This document shows positions 16,440-24,417 of a stretch of 61,893 bases of DNA, piece after piece. Position numbers and translations under genes: made by a program. The DNA lies in the NCBI GenBank assembly GCA_017508825.1, contig JAFWRC010000281.1:1-61893 (forward strand). Direction: 5' to 3'. This DNA comes from Lachnospiraceae bacterium. Lineage in GTDB: Bacteria; Bacillota; Clostridia; Lachnospirales; Lachnospiraceae. Below the pieces are notes generated by a model. That model had not been told where the DNA came from, searched no databases, and was given only the letters and a program-made list of their open reading frames with translations. Every line of letters begins with the position of its first letter. Position 1 is the first letter of the stretch.

Positions 16440-16559
16440 TGGAGCATAACTCAATGGTGAGAGTGGGGGCCTAACCAAACCCCGAAGGGGTGCGACAAGG
16501 ACTTCGAAGAAGTCCCGATCATATGCATCTGGTTCAGGGTTCGAATCCCTGTGCTCCAA
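16440..16559 (+). tRNA. tRNA (CAT) with a 47-nt insert in the anticodon loop
   Basis: The gene is 120 bp. Acceptor TGGAGCA/TGCTCCA is perfect, the D-arm is ACTCAATGGTGAGAGT, and the T-arm is CAGGG-TTCGAAT-CCCTG. Between D- and T-arms there are 70 bases instead of about 23. Removing 16473-16519 gives anticodon arm GGGGC-CTCATAT-GCATC (anticodon CAT, one G-A mismatch and one G-T pair) and a five-base variable loop. This placement is the only one I found that gives T33 and a seven-base loop. Met versus Ile2 is undecided. No CCA is encoded. Confidence 0.7.
16473..16519 (+). other. tRNA insert E2 (two GAA-triloop hairpins)
   Basis: The 47-nt insert begins AACCAAACCCC and ends GTCCCGAT. Hairpin A is ACCCC-GAA-GGGGT (16479-16491) and hairpin B is GGACTTC-GAA-GAAGTCC (16499-16515), joined by GCGACAA. 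As in E1, exactly six bases precede hairpin A. Both stems differ from E1 by paired changes. Confidence 0.68.
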
Positions 16560-16570
16560 TTGCGGGAGAG

Positions 16571-16590
16571 TGGAATGGAATTCCATTCCA
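16571..16590. repeat. 20-bp perfect palindrome
   Basis: TGGAATGGAA is followed directly by its reverse complement, 12 bp after the interrupted tRNA. It could form a processing hairpin or bind a dimeric protein. Confidence 0.6.
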
Positions 16591-16618
16591 GATCCATACC
16601 CTGTCGAACGAAACAGGA

Positions 16619-16650
16619 AAAACGATCGCACATACAGGATCGTTTTTTTA
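16619..16650 (+). terminator. Terminator of the tRNA/DUF458 unit
   Basis: AACGATC and GATCGTT pair across a ten-base loop, followed by TTTTTA. Confidence 0.85.
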
Positions 16651-16682
16651 TTGGGCTTGCACTTTGCTTGCACTTTGGATTG

Positions 16683-16688
16683 TATAAT
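16683..16688 (+). promoter_or_regulatory. Candidate -10 box for preA
   Basis: TATAAT lies 93 bp before the start codon. Upstream there is a direct repeat of TTGCACTTT (16657 and 16668), but neither copy is at ideal spacing (20 and 9 bp), so the -35 is uncertain. Confidence 0.4.
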
Positions 16689-16780
16689 GGGATTAGGATG
16701 TTGAAAAAATGTGTTTTTTGGGAACATCGTTTTGGGGTTAGCTGGGGGGAACAGAAAAAAAGACGAGGAGGTATAGTTCT

Positions 16781-18277
16781 ATGTTGATGAAGAAGATGCT
16801 CAAGCGGACCGATATGATATCCTGTATGTTATGTAAGGATGCCCCGTGTTCTGCGGCCTGTCCAAAGACCGATCCGGGCAGTATCCTGCGTCATGTCTGG
16901 TTTGATAATGAAGATATCGCGGCATTGTCTCTGCCGAAGAACTTCCCTTGTACGGATTGTGATGCTCCCTGCGAGCGTTCCTGTGTCAGAGCCGGAGAAG
17001 TACCGATCCGGAAGCTGATGGAAAAGCTGGAAAAAGAAGTGCGCCCTATGGCGGATATCGATCTTCCTGCAGATGAAGAAAGACTGAAATGCGATCTCTG
17101 CGGCATTCCTTTGGAGAATCCGTTTATGCTTTCGTCTTCGGTTGTGGCTTCCACTTATGATATGTGTGCAAGAGCCTTTGAAGCCGGCTGGGCGGGAGCC
17201 TGTTTTAAGACCATCTGCTCGATGGATATTCATGAGGCTTCTCCGCGTTTTTCTGCGATCACGGGGGATAACGGGAGCATTCTGGGATTTAAGAATATCG
17301 AGCAGTTATCCGATCATACCGTGGCGGAAAATATGGAGATCTTCCGCAGACTGAAAAAGAATTATCCGACAAAATTTATCCTGGCTTCCATTATGGGACA
17401 GGATGAACAGGAGTGGGGAGAACTGGCAAAGCTTTGCGAAGAAAACGGCGCGGATGCCGTGGAGCTTAACTTCTCCTGCCCAAATATGATGGAGGAAGGA
17501 CTTGGCTCGGATATCGGGCAGATCCCGGAACTGGTGGAGCGTTATACCAGAGCAGCCAAGAGAAGTACGACGATCCCGGTACTGGCAAAGCTGACACCAA
17601 ACGTGGCCAACATGAGCCCGGCGGCGGAAGCAGCGATACGAGGAGGCGCGGATGGCGTGTCTGCGATCAATACGATCAAATCGATCATCGGTGTAGATCC
17701 GCTGACTTATGTATCAGCACCGGCTGTAAACGGAAAATCTGCGATCGGTGGTTACAGCGGAAATGCGGTGAAACCCATTGCGCTGCGTTTTATCTCTGAG
17801 CTGGGGCAGAATAAGGCAATGCAGGGGAAACATATCAGTGGCATGGGCGGGATCGAAACCTGGAGAGACGCCCTGGAGTTTATTCTGCTGGGGGCAGACT
17901 CCATCCAGATCACGACAGCGGTTATGCAGTATGGATACCGTATCATTGATGATCTGAAGAACGGACTGAATTACTATCTGGCACAGAGAGATCTTCCATC
18001 TGTGAAAGCGTTGATCGGCGCCGGGCTGGGAAATATCAGCGCGACAACGGATGTGCTAGAGCGTGATACCGTGCTGTTCCCGGCTTTTGACTATGAGAAA
18101 TGTATTGGCTGCGGAAGATGCGCGATCTCCTGTGAAGACGGTGGACATCAGGCGATACGTTTCGAGGAGCGCAGACCGAAGCTGGACGGAAAGAAATGCG
18201 TCGGATGTCATCTGTGTCTGCTGGTATGCCCGATGGAGGCGATCCGCCCTGCCGGGAAGAGAATAGACAGACGTTGA
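16781..18277 (+). CDS. preA: PreA-type dihydropyrimidine dehydrogenase / dihydroorotate dehydrogenase-like Fe-S flavoprotein
   Basis: 498 residues; the ATG at 16781 follows GAGGAGGT. An N-terminal region of about 85 residues has two Cys clusters (CMLCKDAPCSAACP and CTDCDAPCERSC) of the Fe-S type found in electron-transfer flavoproteins. Then comes an FMN-binding TIM barrel of the dihydroorotate/dihydropyrimidine dehydrogenase family (LSSSVVASTYDMCARAF, ELNFSCPN, LAKLTPNV, GMGGIETWRDALEFILLGA). Two C-terminal [4Fe-4S] motifs follow (CIGCGRCAISC, CVGCHLCLLVCP). PreA acts in pyrimidine reduction with PreT, but no preT lies next to it, and the N-terminal cluster region is an addition to the usual PreA. 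Substrate is therefore uncertain. Confidence 0.85.
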   Translation: MLMKKMLKRTDMISCMLCKDAPCSAACPKTDPGSILRHVWFDNEDIAALSLPKNFPCTDCDAPCERSCVRAGEVPIRKLMEKLEKEVRPMADIDLPADEERLKCDLCGIPLENPFMLSSSVVASTYDMCARAFEAGWAGACFKTICSMDIHEASPRFSAITGDNGSILGFKNIEQLSDHTVAENMEIFRRLKKNYPTKFILASIMGQDEQEWGELAKLCEENGADAVELNFSCPNMMEEGLGSDIGQIPELVERYTRAAKRSTTIPVLAKLTPNVANMSPAAEAAIRGGADGVSAINTIKSIIGVDPLTYVSAPAVNGKSAIGGYSGNAVKPIALRFISELGQNKAMQGKHISGMGGIETWRDALEFILLGADSIQITTAVMQYGYRIIDDLKNGLNYYLAQRDLPSVKALIGAGLGNISATTDVLERDTVLFPAFDYEKCIGCGRCAISCEDGGHQAIRFEERRPKLDGKKCVGCHLCLLVCPMEAIRPAGKRIDRR

Positions 18278-18319
18278 GATCACCCTGGCAGAGGAACGGG
18301 CAGCAGGAAAGGACGGAAT

Positions 18320-19024
18320 ATGGGTGTACTGATCCGATTTGAAAATGTAGGAAAGATCTATCATACCGGAGATATCGTATACGAGGCGCTTCACGATGTG
18401 AATCTGACGATCGATGAAGGCGAGATGGTCGTGATCCTGGGACCGTCGGGAGCCGGCAAGAGTACGCTTCTGAATATGCTTGGCGGGCTGGATGCTGCGA
18501 GCAGCGGAAAGATCACCTTCGGGGAACGTGAGATCACATCGCTGGATGACAAGGCGCTGGGGCGGTTCCGGGCGGTAGATGTGGGGATCATCTTTCAGTT
18601 TTACAACCTGGTACCGAGTCTGACAGCCATGGAAAATGTCGGGCTGATGCGGGAACTGGGGCTGGATATCATGGATCCGGTGGAAGCGTTACGGATGGTA
18701 GGGCTGGAGGAGCGGAAGGATAACTTTCCGTCACAGATGTCCGGGGGGCAGCAGCAGAGAGTCTCGATCGCCCGGGCGATCGCCAAACGACCGCGACTGC
18801 TGTTATGTGATGAACCGACCGGCGCGCTGGATACCAATACCGGTAAGGAGATCCTGAAACTGCTGCAGGCGCAGAGCCGTGAGGAACACAGGACCGTTGT
18901 TATGGTGACGCACAACAGCCTGTTTGCCGAGATTGCGGATAAAGTGATCTATGTGAAGAATGGCACGGTGACGGATGTGGTGATCAACGAAAATCCCAAA
19001 GATGCGGATGAGATCATATGGTAG
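18320..19024 (+). CDS. ABC transporter ATP-binding protein, MacB/LolD type
   Basis: 234 residues; ATG at 18320 after AGGAAAGGACGG. Walker A GPSGAGKST, Q-loop IIFQFYNLVPSLTAMENV, signature MSGGQQQRVSIARAI, Walker B LLLCDEPTGALD and the H-loop MVTHN are all present. The GALD after Walker B and the short length are typical of ATPases partnering FtsX-like permeases. It begins an operon with the adaptor (19070) and permease (20684), probably exporting a peptide, lipid or antimicrobial compound. Confidence 0.92.
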   Translation: MGVLIRFENVGKIYHTGDIVYEALHDVNLTIDEGEMVVILGPSGAGKSTLLNMLGGLDAASSGKITFGEREITSLDDKALGRFRAVDVGIIFQFYNLVPSLTAMENVGLMRELGLDIMDPVEALRMVGLEERKDNFPSQMSGGQQQRVSIARAIAKRPRLLLCDEPTGALDTNTGKEILKLLQAQSREEHRTVVMVTHNSLFAEIADKVIYVKNGTVTDVVINENPKDADEIIW

Positions 19025-19069
19025 GGGAAACTTAAGAAGATCATAAAAACAGCAGTGGGGTGACAGAAT

Positions 19070-20680
19070 ATGAAAAAAATCGGAAAAGTGATCATAGGGG
19101 CAGGTATAGCTGCAGCACTGGCAGGAGGCGGTTTTTGGTATCTGAACCGGCCGGAGGAGATGGATACGGCAGCAGTGAAACGAATGACCGTTACGGCAAA
19201 GGTAAGTGAAGTGGGGCATATCACGGCGGACGAATGTGTGACTATTTATGCATCGTCAGCGGGACGCGTGTCGGAAGTGACGGCGCAGGTAAACGATCTC
19301 GTACAGGCGGATGATACACTTCTCCGGTATGATGTGACGTCCCTGGAAACAGCGTATCAGATGGCGGTCTGGAATACGGCTTACCATACGGACGGTTATC
19401 AGGCAGCGGTAGCCGAAAATGACAAATATGCAGGCAGAGCAGACGCGGCGGCAGGAGCGGCGCAGAACTACCGGCAGCAGTATATCACGGCGGCACAGAA
19501 AATGGATGAACTGAGCATCGGACAGGAACTGGAGAATTATTTTATCCAGTCGGATCTGAATACGCTGAATGCAGTATTGGAAAATCTGAATCTGGAGCTG
19601 AGCATACATACGGCCAATCTGGAAGCGGCACAGTCGCAGTATACGGAACTGCAGAACCAGACCGTGATGGCAGAAGCAGAATTTAACGAACTGTGTAAAA
19701 AGGTGGACCGCACTTCCGATGAAGAGGAAAAGGAGACGATCGCTGCGGAACGCGATGCGAAGAAGATCGAATGGAGTACACTGCAGACAGCAAGGGATGT
19801 GGCAGCAGGTAAGAAGGCGGAATGTGAGCGGGCGGTGAATGAACTGAAGGCGCAGATCCAGGAGTACCGCAGATGCATCGCGGCGGTGCCGCTGCCGGCG
19901 ATGACAACGGAAGAGAGCCTGCAGTACAGCAGTCTGGCCCTGGAGCGGGAAATGGTCCTGCATGACTGGGAGCAGAGCCTGAGCAGAAAAGCAGGCGCAG
20001 AAGAACACATCAGTGATCCGGCCGCCTTAAGCCAGCTGGAAGATGCCATGGAACTGGCAAAGCTGCAGGAAGAAGAGGCAAAGAAAGCCCTGGAGCGGGG
20101 AAAAGCCGGTGTGCCTGCCGGGGTATCCGGGATCGTGATGGAGCGGCTGGTGGACGAAGGCGCGTATGTGGAGGCGGGGACTCCTTTGTTTGTGATCCAG
20201 CCGTCCGGGGGGTATAAAGCTGAGCTTTTGGTATCACGTTTTGATATCGGCAGTGTTGCGATCGGACAAAAAGCCGAGGTAACGATCGGGAATACGGTGT
20301 ATGAAGGTACGGTGCAGCGGATCGCGGCAGTGGCGACGATGGATGCGTCCGGGAAACCGAAGGTAAGCGTGGAAGTAGCATTGACGGATCCGGATGCGGT
20401 GCCGGTCATCGGGCTGGAAGCGGAGGTGTGCATCTATGTATCGGAAGCGCCGGATGTGCTGTGTATTCCGGAACGTGCCGTCTATACGGATGATGAGGGC
20501 AGTTATGTCTATGTCATTCAGAATGGTGTGATCGCGAAGCAGAGTATCGTAAAGGGACTCAGCGGTAACGGCTATGTACAGATCACAGAAGGGCCGGGAG
20601 AAGGCGGACAGGTGATCATTTCCCCGTGCTCCGCAGAGGATATTGGCACGAAAGTCACCACGAAAACGCAGGGAGAATAA
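19070..20680 (+). CDS. HlyD/MFP-type membrane-fusion adaptor protein
   Basis: 536 residues. One N-terminal membrane helix (IGKVIIGAGIAAALAGGGFWYL), a split biotinyl-lipoyl-like hairpin (SEVGHITADECVTIYASSAGRV and AGVPAGVSGIVMERLVDEG), a long coiled coil between them (about residues 115-350, rich in Ala, Glu and Lys), then a beta-barrel (AELLVSRFDIGSVAIGQKAEV) and a C-terminal domain with VLCIPERAVYTDDEG. It joins the ATPase at 18320 to the permease 3 bp downstream. In Gram-positive bacteria such adaptors extend into the wall. Confidence 0.88.
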   Translation: MKKIGKVIIGAGIAAALAGGGFWYLNRPEEMDTAAVKRMTVTAKVSEVGHITADECVTIYASSAGRVSEVTAQVNDLVQADDTLLRYDVTSLETAYQMAVWNTAYHTDGYQAAVAENDKYAGRADAAAGAAQNYRQQYITAAQKMDELSIGQELENYFIQSDLNTLNAVLENLNLELSIHTANLEAAQSQYTELQNQTVMAEAEFNELCKKVDRTSDEEEKETIAAERDAKKIEWSTLQTARDVAAGKKAECERAVNELKAQIQEYRRCIAAVPLPAMTTEESLQYSSLALEREMVLHDWEQSLSRKAGAEEHISDPAALSQLEDAMELAKLQEEEAKKALERGKAGVPAGVSGIVMERLVDEGAYVEAGTPLFVIQPSGGYKAELLVSRFDIGSVAIGQKAEVTIGNTVYEGTVQRIAAVATMDASGKPKVSVEVALTDPDAVPVIGLEAEVCIYVSEAPDVLCIPERAVYTDDEGSYVYVIQNGVIAKQSIVKGLSGNGYVQITEGPGEGGQVIISPCSAEDIGTKVTTKTQGE

Positions 20681-20683
20681 GGG

Positions 20684-23011
20684 ATGATGCTGCTGCGAAA
20701 AGTATTGCGTGATCTGAGACAGAACGCAGTACAGTTTCTTGCAATCTATATCATGACGCTTCTCGCGCTGTTGGTCGCCAGTGGCTTTGATGCCAGCGAT
20801 TATGGCGTGTATCTGTCTGCATCCGAATACCTGACGGATCAGAATTTTAAGGATCTGAATATCGAAGGACGCTATTTCGGGCACGAAGATATTGCCATGC
20901 TGGAACAGATGGATGGTGTGGCATATGTAAACGGGATACGTCACGGGACCGGAAAAACGGTGCTGGATCGGGAGCGTCCGCTGGTGATAAGCTATATCGA
21001 CGGCAACGAAGTATCGTCCATGCTCCTGACGGAAGGGGAGCCTTATACCCCCGGCAGCAGCGGCGTGTGGGTGGAAGCGCTGTTTGCGGAACCCATGGGC
21101 ATACGGCCCGGGGATACCCTGACGATCACGACGGAAAACACGACATTTCAGGAAACGGTGCGCGGACTGGTCTATTCTCCGGAGTATCTGTATTATATTC
21201 CCAATTCTACTTATACCGAACCGGAATACGGTACCCATGGTTTTGTGATCATGGACATTCAGGAAGCACCGGGGACAGATAAGCAGTTTGACCAGCTGAT
21301 CGTTGATCTGGGGGATGTGCATGGACAGGGCGGCAGTCTGACGGATGCAGAGAAGGCGGTTATGCGGGATATGCGGGATCGGATCACCCGGAAATTCGAT
21401 GATCCCGGACTCCTGGTCAAACTCAAGACCGAGGATGATATCTACGATGAGTATGTCGGCGCGATCAATTCCACCGGAGCGATCACGACGGTCTTTCCGT
21501 TGATCTTTATGCTGGTAGCCGTATTGGGGATCATTACCACTATGGCGAGGCTCACCGGGAAACAGCGTACCGTGATCGGTACGATGAAAGCGCTGGGGTT
21601 TTCGGATAAACAGATCACGTTGCATTATATGTGTTATTCCGTGATCGTAGCGATACTGGGGTGTATCAGCGGCGTGGTGATCGGTGTCAATACGCTCGGC
21701 GTATATCTGAATGACCTGAACGATTATTATTATCAGAACCCGTACATCTGCCTGAAGCTGACGGGAAAGAGTTTCTATATGTCCATACTTGCAGTGGGGC
21801 TGAGTGTCCTGGTAACCTGGCTTTCCACGCACAAACTGCTGGTGCAGAATGCTTCGGAGATCCTGCGGCCGGAACCGCCGAAGGCGTCGGGGGCAGGAGC
21901 GCTGGAAAAGACACCGTTATGGAAGCGGCTCGGTTTTACCACCCGCTGGAATATCCGGGATGTATACCGGAACAAGATGCGTACGATGGCAAGCATCACG
22001 GGCATCCTGGTATGCAGTCTTTTGCTTTATACCGCCACCGGCTTTTATGAATGCCTGGCATGCCAGTCGGACTGGATGTACGGGGAACTCATCCGGGCGG
22101 AGTATCGTATTTCTTTTGAGGACGGTGTATCCCGGGGAACGGTCTATGATTATGCCAGAGAATATGAAGGCCAGATGGTCGAGGAAGTGAGCACCACACT
22201 GTATTCGGATACGACGGACAGTGTACGTCCGATGATCGTACTGGATCAGGGGAATATGTTCTGGGTGGAGGATGAAGACCTGAACTATACGGATCTTCCG
22301 AAGGATGGGATCGCGCTGACATCGCGCCTGACGGAATTGTTAAATGTCAGTGTCGGTGATACCCTGCGGTGGAAGATTGCCGGAAATGAAAAGATGTACA
22401 GCGCGCCGGTACGGATGATCGTACGGCAGGCTTCCGATCAGGGGATCCTGATGAGCCGGGAATACTGGGAACAGATCGGCGGCGATTTTGCTCCGAATCT
22501 GGTCTATACCAGAAGGACGGTACCGGCAGAACTGAAGAACCGGCCGGAGGTGAGTTCGGCAGACAGTATCGAAACTTTAAAGACGGCACTGGAAAACGCT
22601 AATATGATGGGATATACACTCACCACGATCATGGTAGTGATGGCAGTCGTGATGGGCGTGATCGTATTGTATAACCTGGGAGTTCTTTCCTATATCGAAA
22701 AAGTACGGGAGATCGCAACACTGAAAGTGCTGGGATTTCAGACCGGGGATATCCGGCGGATCCTGCTGCAGCAAAACCTGACGGTCACTGCGGTGGGGGC
22801 GGTATTGGGCGTGCCGCTCGGCATCATTATGCTGCAGGTGGTGGTGGATCTGTTTATGGGAGAAGACGGAGACCTGGTCGTACGCTTCAGACCGATGCCG
22901 TATGTATATGCGATCCTGGGAACCTTTGTGGTATCGGTGCTGGTCAATTTGTTCATTACCCTTAAGGTAAAGAAGATTGATATGGTAGAAGCATTGAAGG
23001 GTGTCGAGTAA
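20684..23011 (+). CDS. FtsX-like ABC transporter permease
   Basis: 775 residues; ATG at 20684, 3 bp after the adaptor stop. An N-terminal membrane helix (FLAIYIMTLLALLVASGF) precedes a large extracellular domain. The FtsX core comes first at about residues 270-400 (TVFPLIFMLVAVLGIITTMARL, RTVIGTMKALGFSDKQI) and again at the C-terminus (IEKVREIATLKVLGFQTGDI, and two more helices), so it is the long form with two four-helix units. It forms the channel of the 18320-23011 export system; the substrate is not evident. Confidence 0.9.
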   Translation: MMLLRKVLRDLRQNAVQFLAIYIMTLLALLVASGFDASDYGVYLSASEYLTDQNFKDLNIEGRYFGHEDIAMLEQMDGVAYVNGIRHGTGKTVLDRERPLVISYIDGNEVSSMLLTEGEPYTPGSSGVWVEALFAEPMGIRPGDTLTITTENTTFQETVRGLVYSPEYLYYIPNSTYTEPEYGTHGFVIMDIQEAPGTDKQFDQLIVDLGDVHGQGGSLTDAEKAVMRDMRDRITRKFDDPGLLVKLKTEDDIYDEYVGAINSTGAITTVFPLIFMLVAVLGIITTMARLTGKQRTVIGTMKALGFSDKQITLHYMCYSVIVAILGCISGVVIGVNTLGVYLNDLNDYYYQNPYICLKLTGKSFYMSILAVGLSVLVTWLSTHKLLVQNASEILRPEPPKASGAGALEKTPLWKRLGFTTRWNIRDVYRNKMRTMASITGILVCSLLLYTATGFYECLACQSDWMYGELIRAEYRISFEDGVSRGTVYDYAREYEGQMVEEVSTTLYSDTTDSVRPMIVLDQGNMFWVEDEDLNYTDLPKDGIALTSRLTELLNVSVGDTLRWKIAGNEKMYSAPVRMIVRQASDQGILMSREYWEQIGGDFAPNLVYTRRTVPAELKNRPEVSSADSIETLKTALENANMMGYTLTTIMVVMAVVMGVIVLYNLGVLSYIEKVREIATLKVLGFQTGDIRRILLQQNLTVTAVGAVLGVPLGIIMLQVVVDLFMGEDGDLVVRFRPMPYVYAILGTFVVSVLVNLFITLKVKKIDMVEALKGVE

Positions 23012-23067
23012 AAAGGATGAAATATTCGCAGAACCGGTAAAAATATCTAAAAAACTACTCGTATTAT

Positions 23068-23096
23068 TTGAATTCTTTGGTAAGATATTATATAAT
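23068..23096 (+). promoter_or_regulatory. Sigma-A promoter of the nucleoside transporter operon
   Basis: TTGAAT (23068-23073), 17-bp spacer, TATAAT (23091-23096), 68 bp before the start of the binding-protein gene. No purine riboswitch is visible in the 5' leader. Confidence 0.72.
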
Positions 23097-23163
23097 ATAA
23101 AGAATAGAAGCTTACGGCCAGGCAGCCGGAAGATACAGAAAAATATTATATGGGGGTAATAGT

Positions 23164-24327
23164 ATGAAAAAAGCAGTATCGGTAATTCTGACAGCAGCTA
23201 TGACCGCATCTCTGGTCGCGTGCGGAAACGCCGGCGGAGGGGAAACGGCAGGCGGGAACACAGGAACATCACAGGCAGCAGGATCCGGGATGAAGGTGGC
23301 GATGATCACAGACTATGGTGATATCACGGACCAGTCCTTTAACCAGACTACCTATGAGGCGTGCAAGGCTTATTCGGAGGCAAACGGCACCGGATTTACC
23401 TATTACAAACCGGAAGGTGATTCCGATGCCGAGAGAGTGGCTATGATCGATAAGGCGGTGGCCGACGGCTACAACGTAGTCGTAATGCCGGGATATGCAT
23501 TTGCCGGGGCGATCAATGAGACTGCAGAAACCTATCCGGATGTGAAATTTGTGGCATTGGATGTATCCGAATATGATCTGGAAGGCGACAGCTCCGATTT
23601 TAACGGAAAGACCTATGACAATGTATTTTCCGCAGTTTACCGGGAAGAACTGCCCGGGTATATGGCAGGGTATGCGGCAGTTAAGATGGGTTATACAAAG
23701 GTTGGTTTCTTAGGCGGTATGGCGGTACCTGCGGTAATCCGTTTCGGATACGGATTTGTGCAGGGAGCAGATGCGGCGGCGGCCGAGACCGGTGCTGCGG
23801 TTGAGATCAACTATGCTTACGGTAACCAGTTCTATGGCGATTCCGATATCACTGCGGCGATGGACACGTGGTATCAGGGCGGCACGGAGGTGGTATTTGC
23901 CTGCGGCGGCGGTATCTTTACCTCGGCGGCAGAGGCGGCGCAGAAGACCGGCGGCAAAGTGATCGGTGTGGATGTGGATCAGGCAGCGACCATTGACGGA
24001 AGCTACGGAAGCGGTATGACGATCACATCCGCAACCAAGGGATTGCAGGCTACGGTGCAGACCCTGCTTACTGCGATCGCATCGGACAAATGGTCTGAAT
24101 ACGCAGGCCAGATCAAGACGCTCGGGCTGGTATCCGCAGACGATATGAGCCAGAACTATGTAGGGCTTGCGCCGTCTACGGTATGGACCGACGGATTCTC
24201 CGAGGCGGATTACAAGAAGCTGGTATCTGATATGGTGAGCGGCAAGATCACGGTTTCGGATGATTCCTCTGCGGAACAGCCGACTGCAACGACTGCAAAG
24301 ATCAATTTCCAGGGAAATATCAAATAA
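23164..24327 (+). CDS. BMP-family ABC transporter substrate-binding lipoprotein (nucleoside type)
   Basis: 387 residues; ATG at 23164 after GGGGGT. The lipobox LVACG places the lipid-anchored Cys at residue 20. The mature part is a PnrA/BMP-type periplasmic-binding-protein fold: MKVAMITDYGDITDQSFNQ, VVVMPGYAF, YPDVKFVALDV, VGFLGGMAVPAVIRFGYGF, VVFACGGGIFTSAAEAA, VIGVDVDQA. BMP proteins bind purine and pyrimidine nucleosides. A gap with a strong terminator follows before the ATPase gene, so binding protein and transporter may be made in unequal amounts. The adenine deaminase downstream supports purine salvage. Confidence 0.92.
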   Translation: MKKAVSVILTAAMTASLVACGNAGGGETAGGNTGTSQAAGSGMKVAMITDYGDITDQSFNQTTYEACKAYSEANGTGFTYYKPEGDSDAERVAMIDKAVADGYNVVVMPGYAFAGAINETAETYPDVKFVALDVSEYDLEGDSSDFNGKTYDNVFSAVYREELPGYMAGYAAVKMGYTKVGFLGGMAVPAVIRFGYGFVQGADAAAAETGAAVEINYAYGNQFYGDSDITAAMDTWYQGGTEVVFACGGGIFTSAAEAAQKTGGKVIGVDVDQAATIDGSYGSGMTITSATKGLQATVQTLLTAIASDKWSEYAGQIKTLGLVSADDMSQNYVGLAPSTVWTDGFSEADYKKLVSDMVSGKITVSDDSSAEQPTATTAKINFQGNIK

Positions 24328-24342
24328 GAAAGCGTAACGTGC

Positions 24343-24380
24343 AAAAGGCCGGAGAATATAGAATTCTACGGCCTTTTTTT
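24343..24380 (+). terminator. Terminator between binding protein and transporter genes
   Basis: AAAAGGCCG (24343-24351) and CGGCCTTTTTTT (24369-24380) pair around a 17-base loop. Confidence 0.8.
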
Positions 24381-24417
24381 CAAATCATTTTCAGAATCAG
24401 GCGATGGAGGTGAGCAG

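Noticed and set aside
23012-23163. Purine riboswitch before the nucleoside transporter
   Set aside because: I looked for the conserved TATA-type junction and paired loops and found only an ordinary sigma-A promoter and a short leader.
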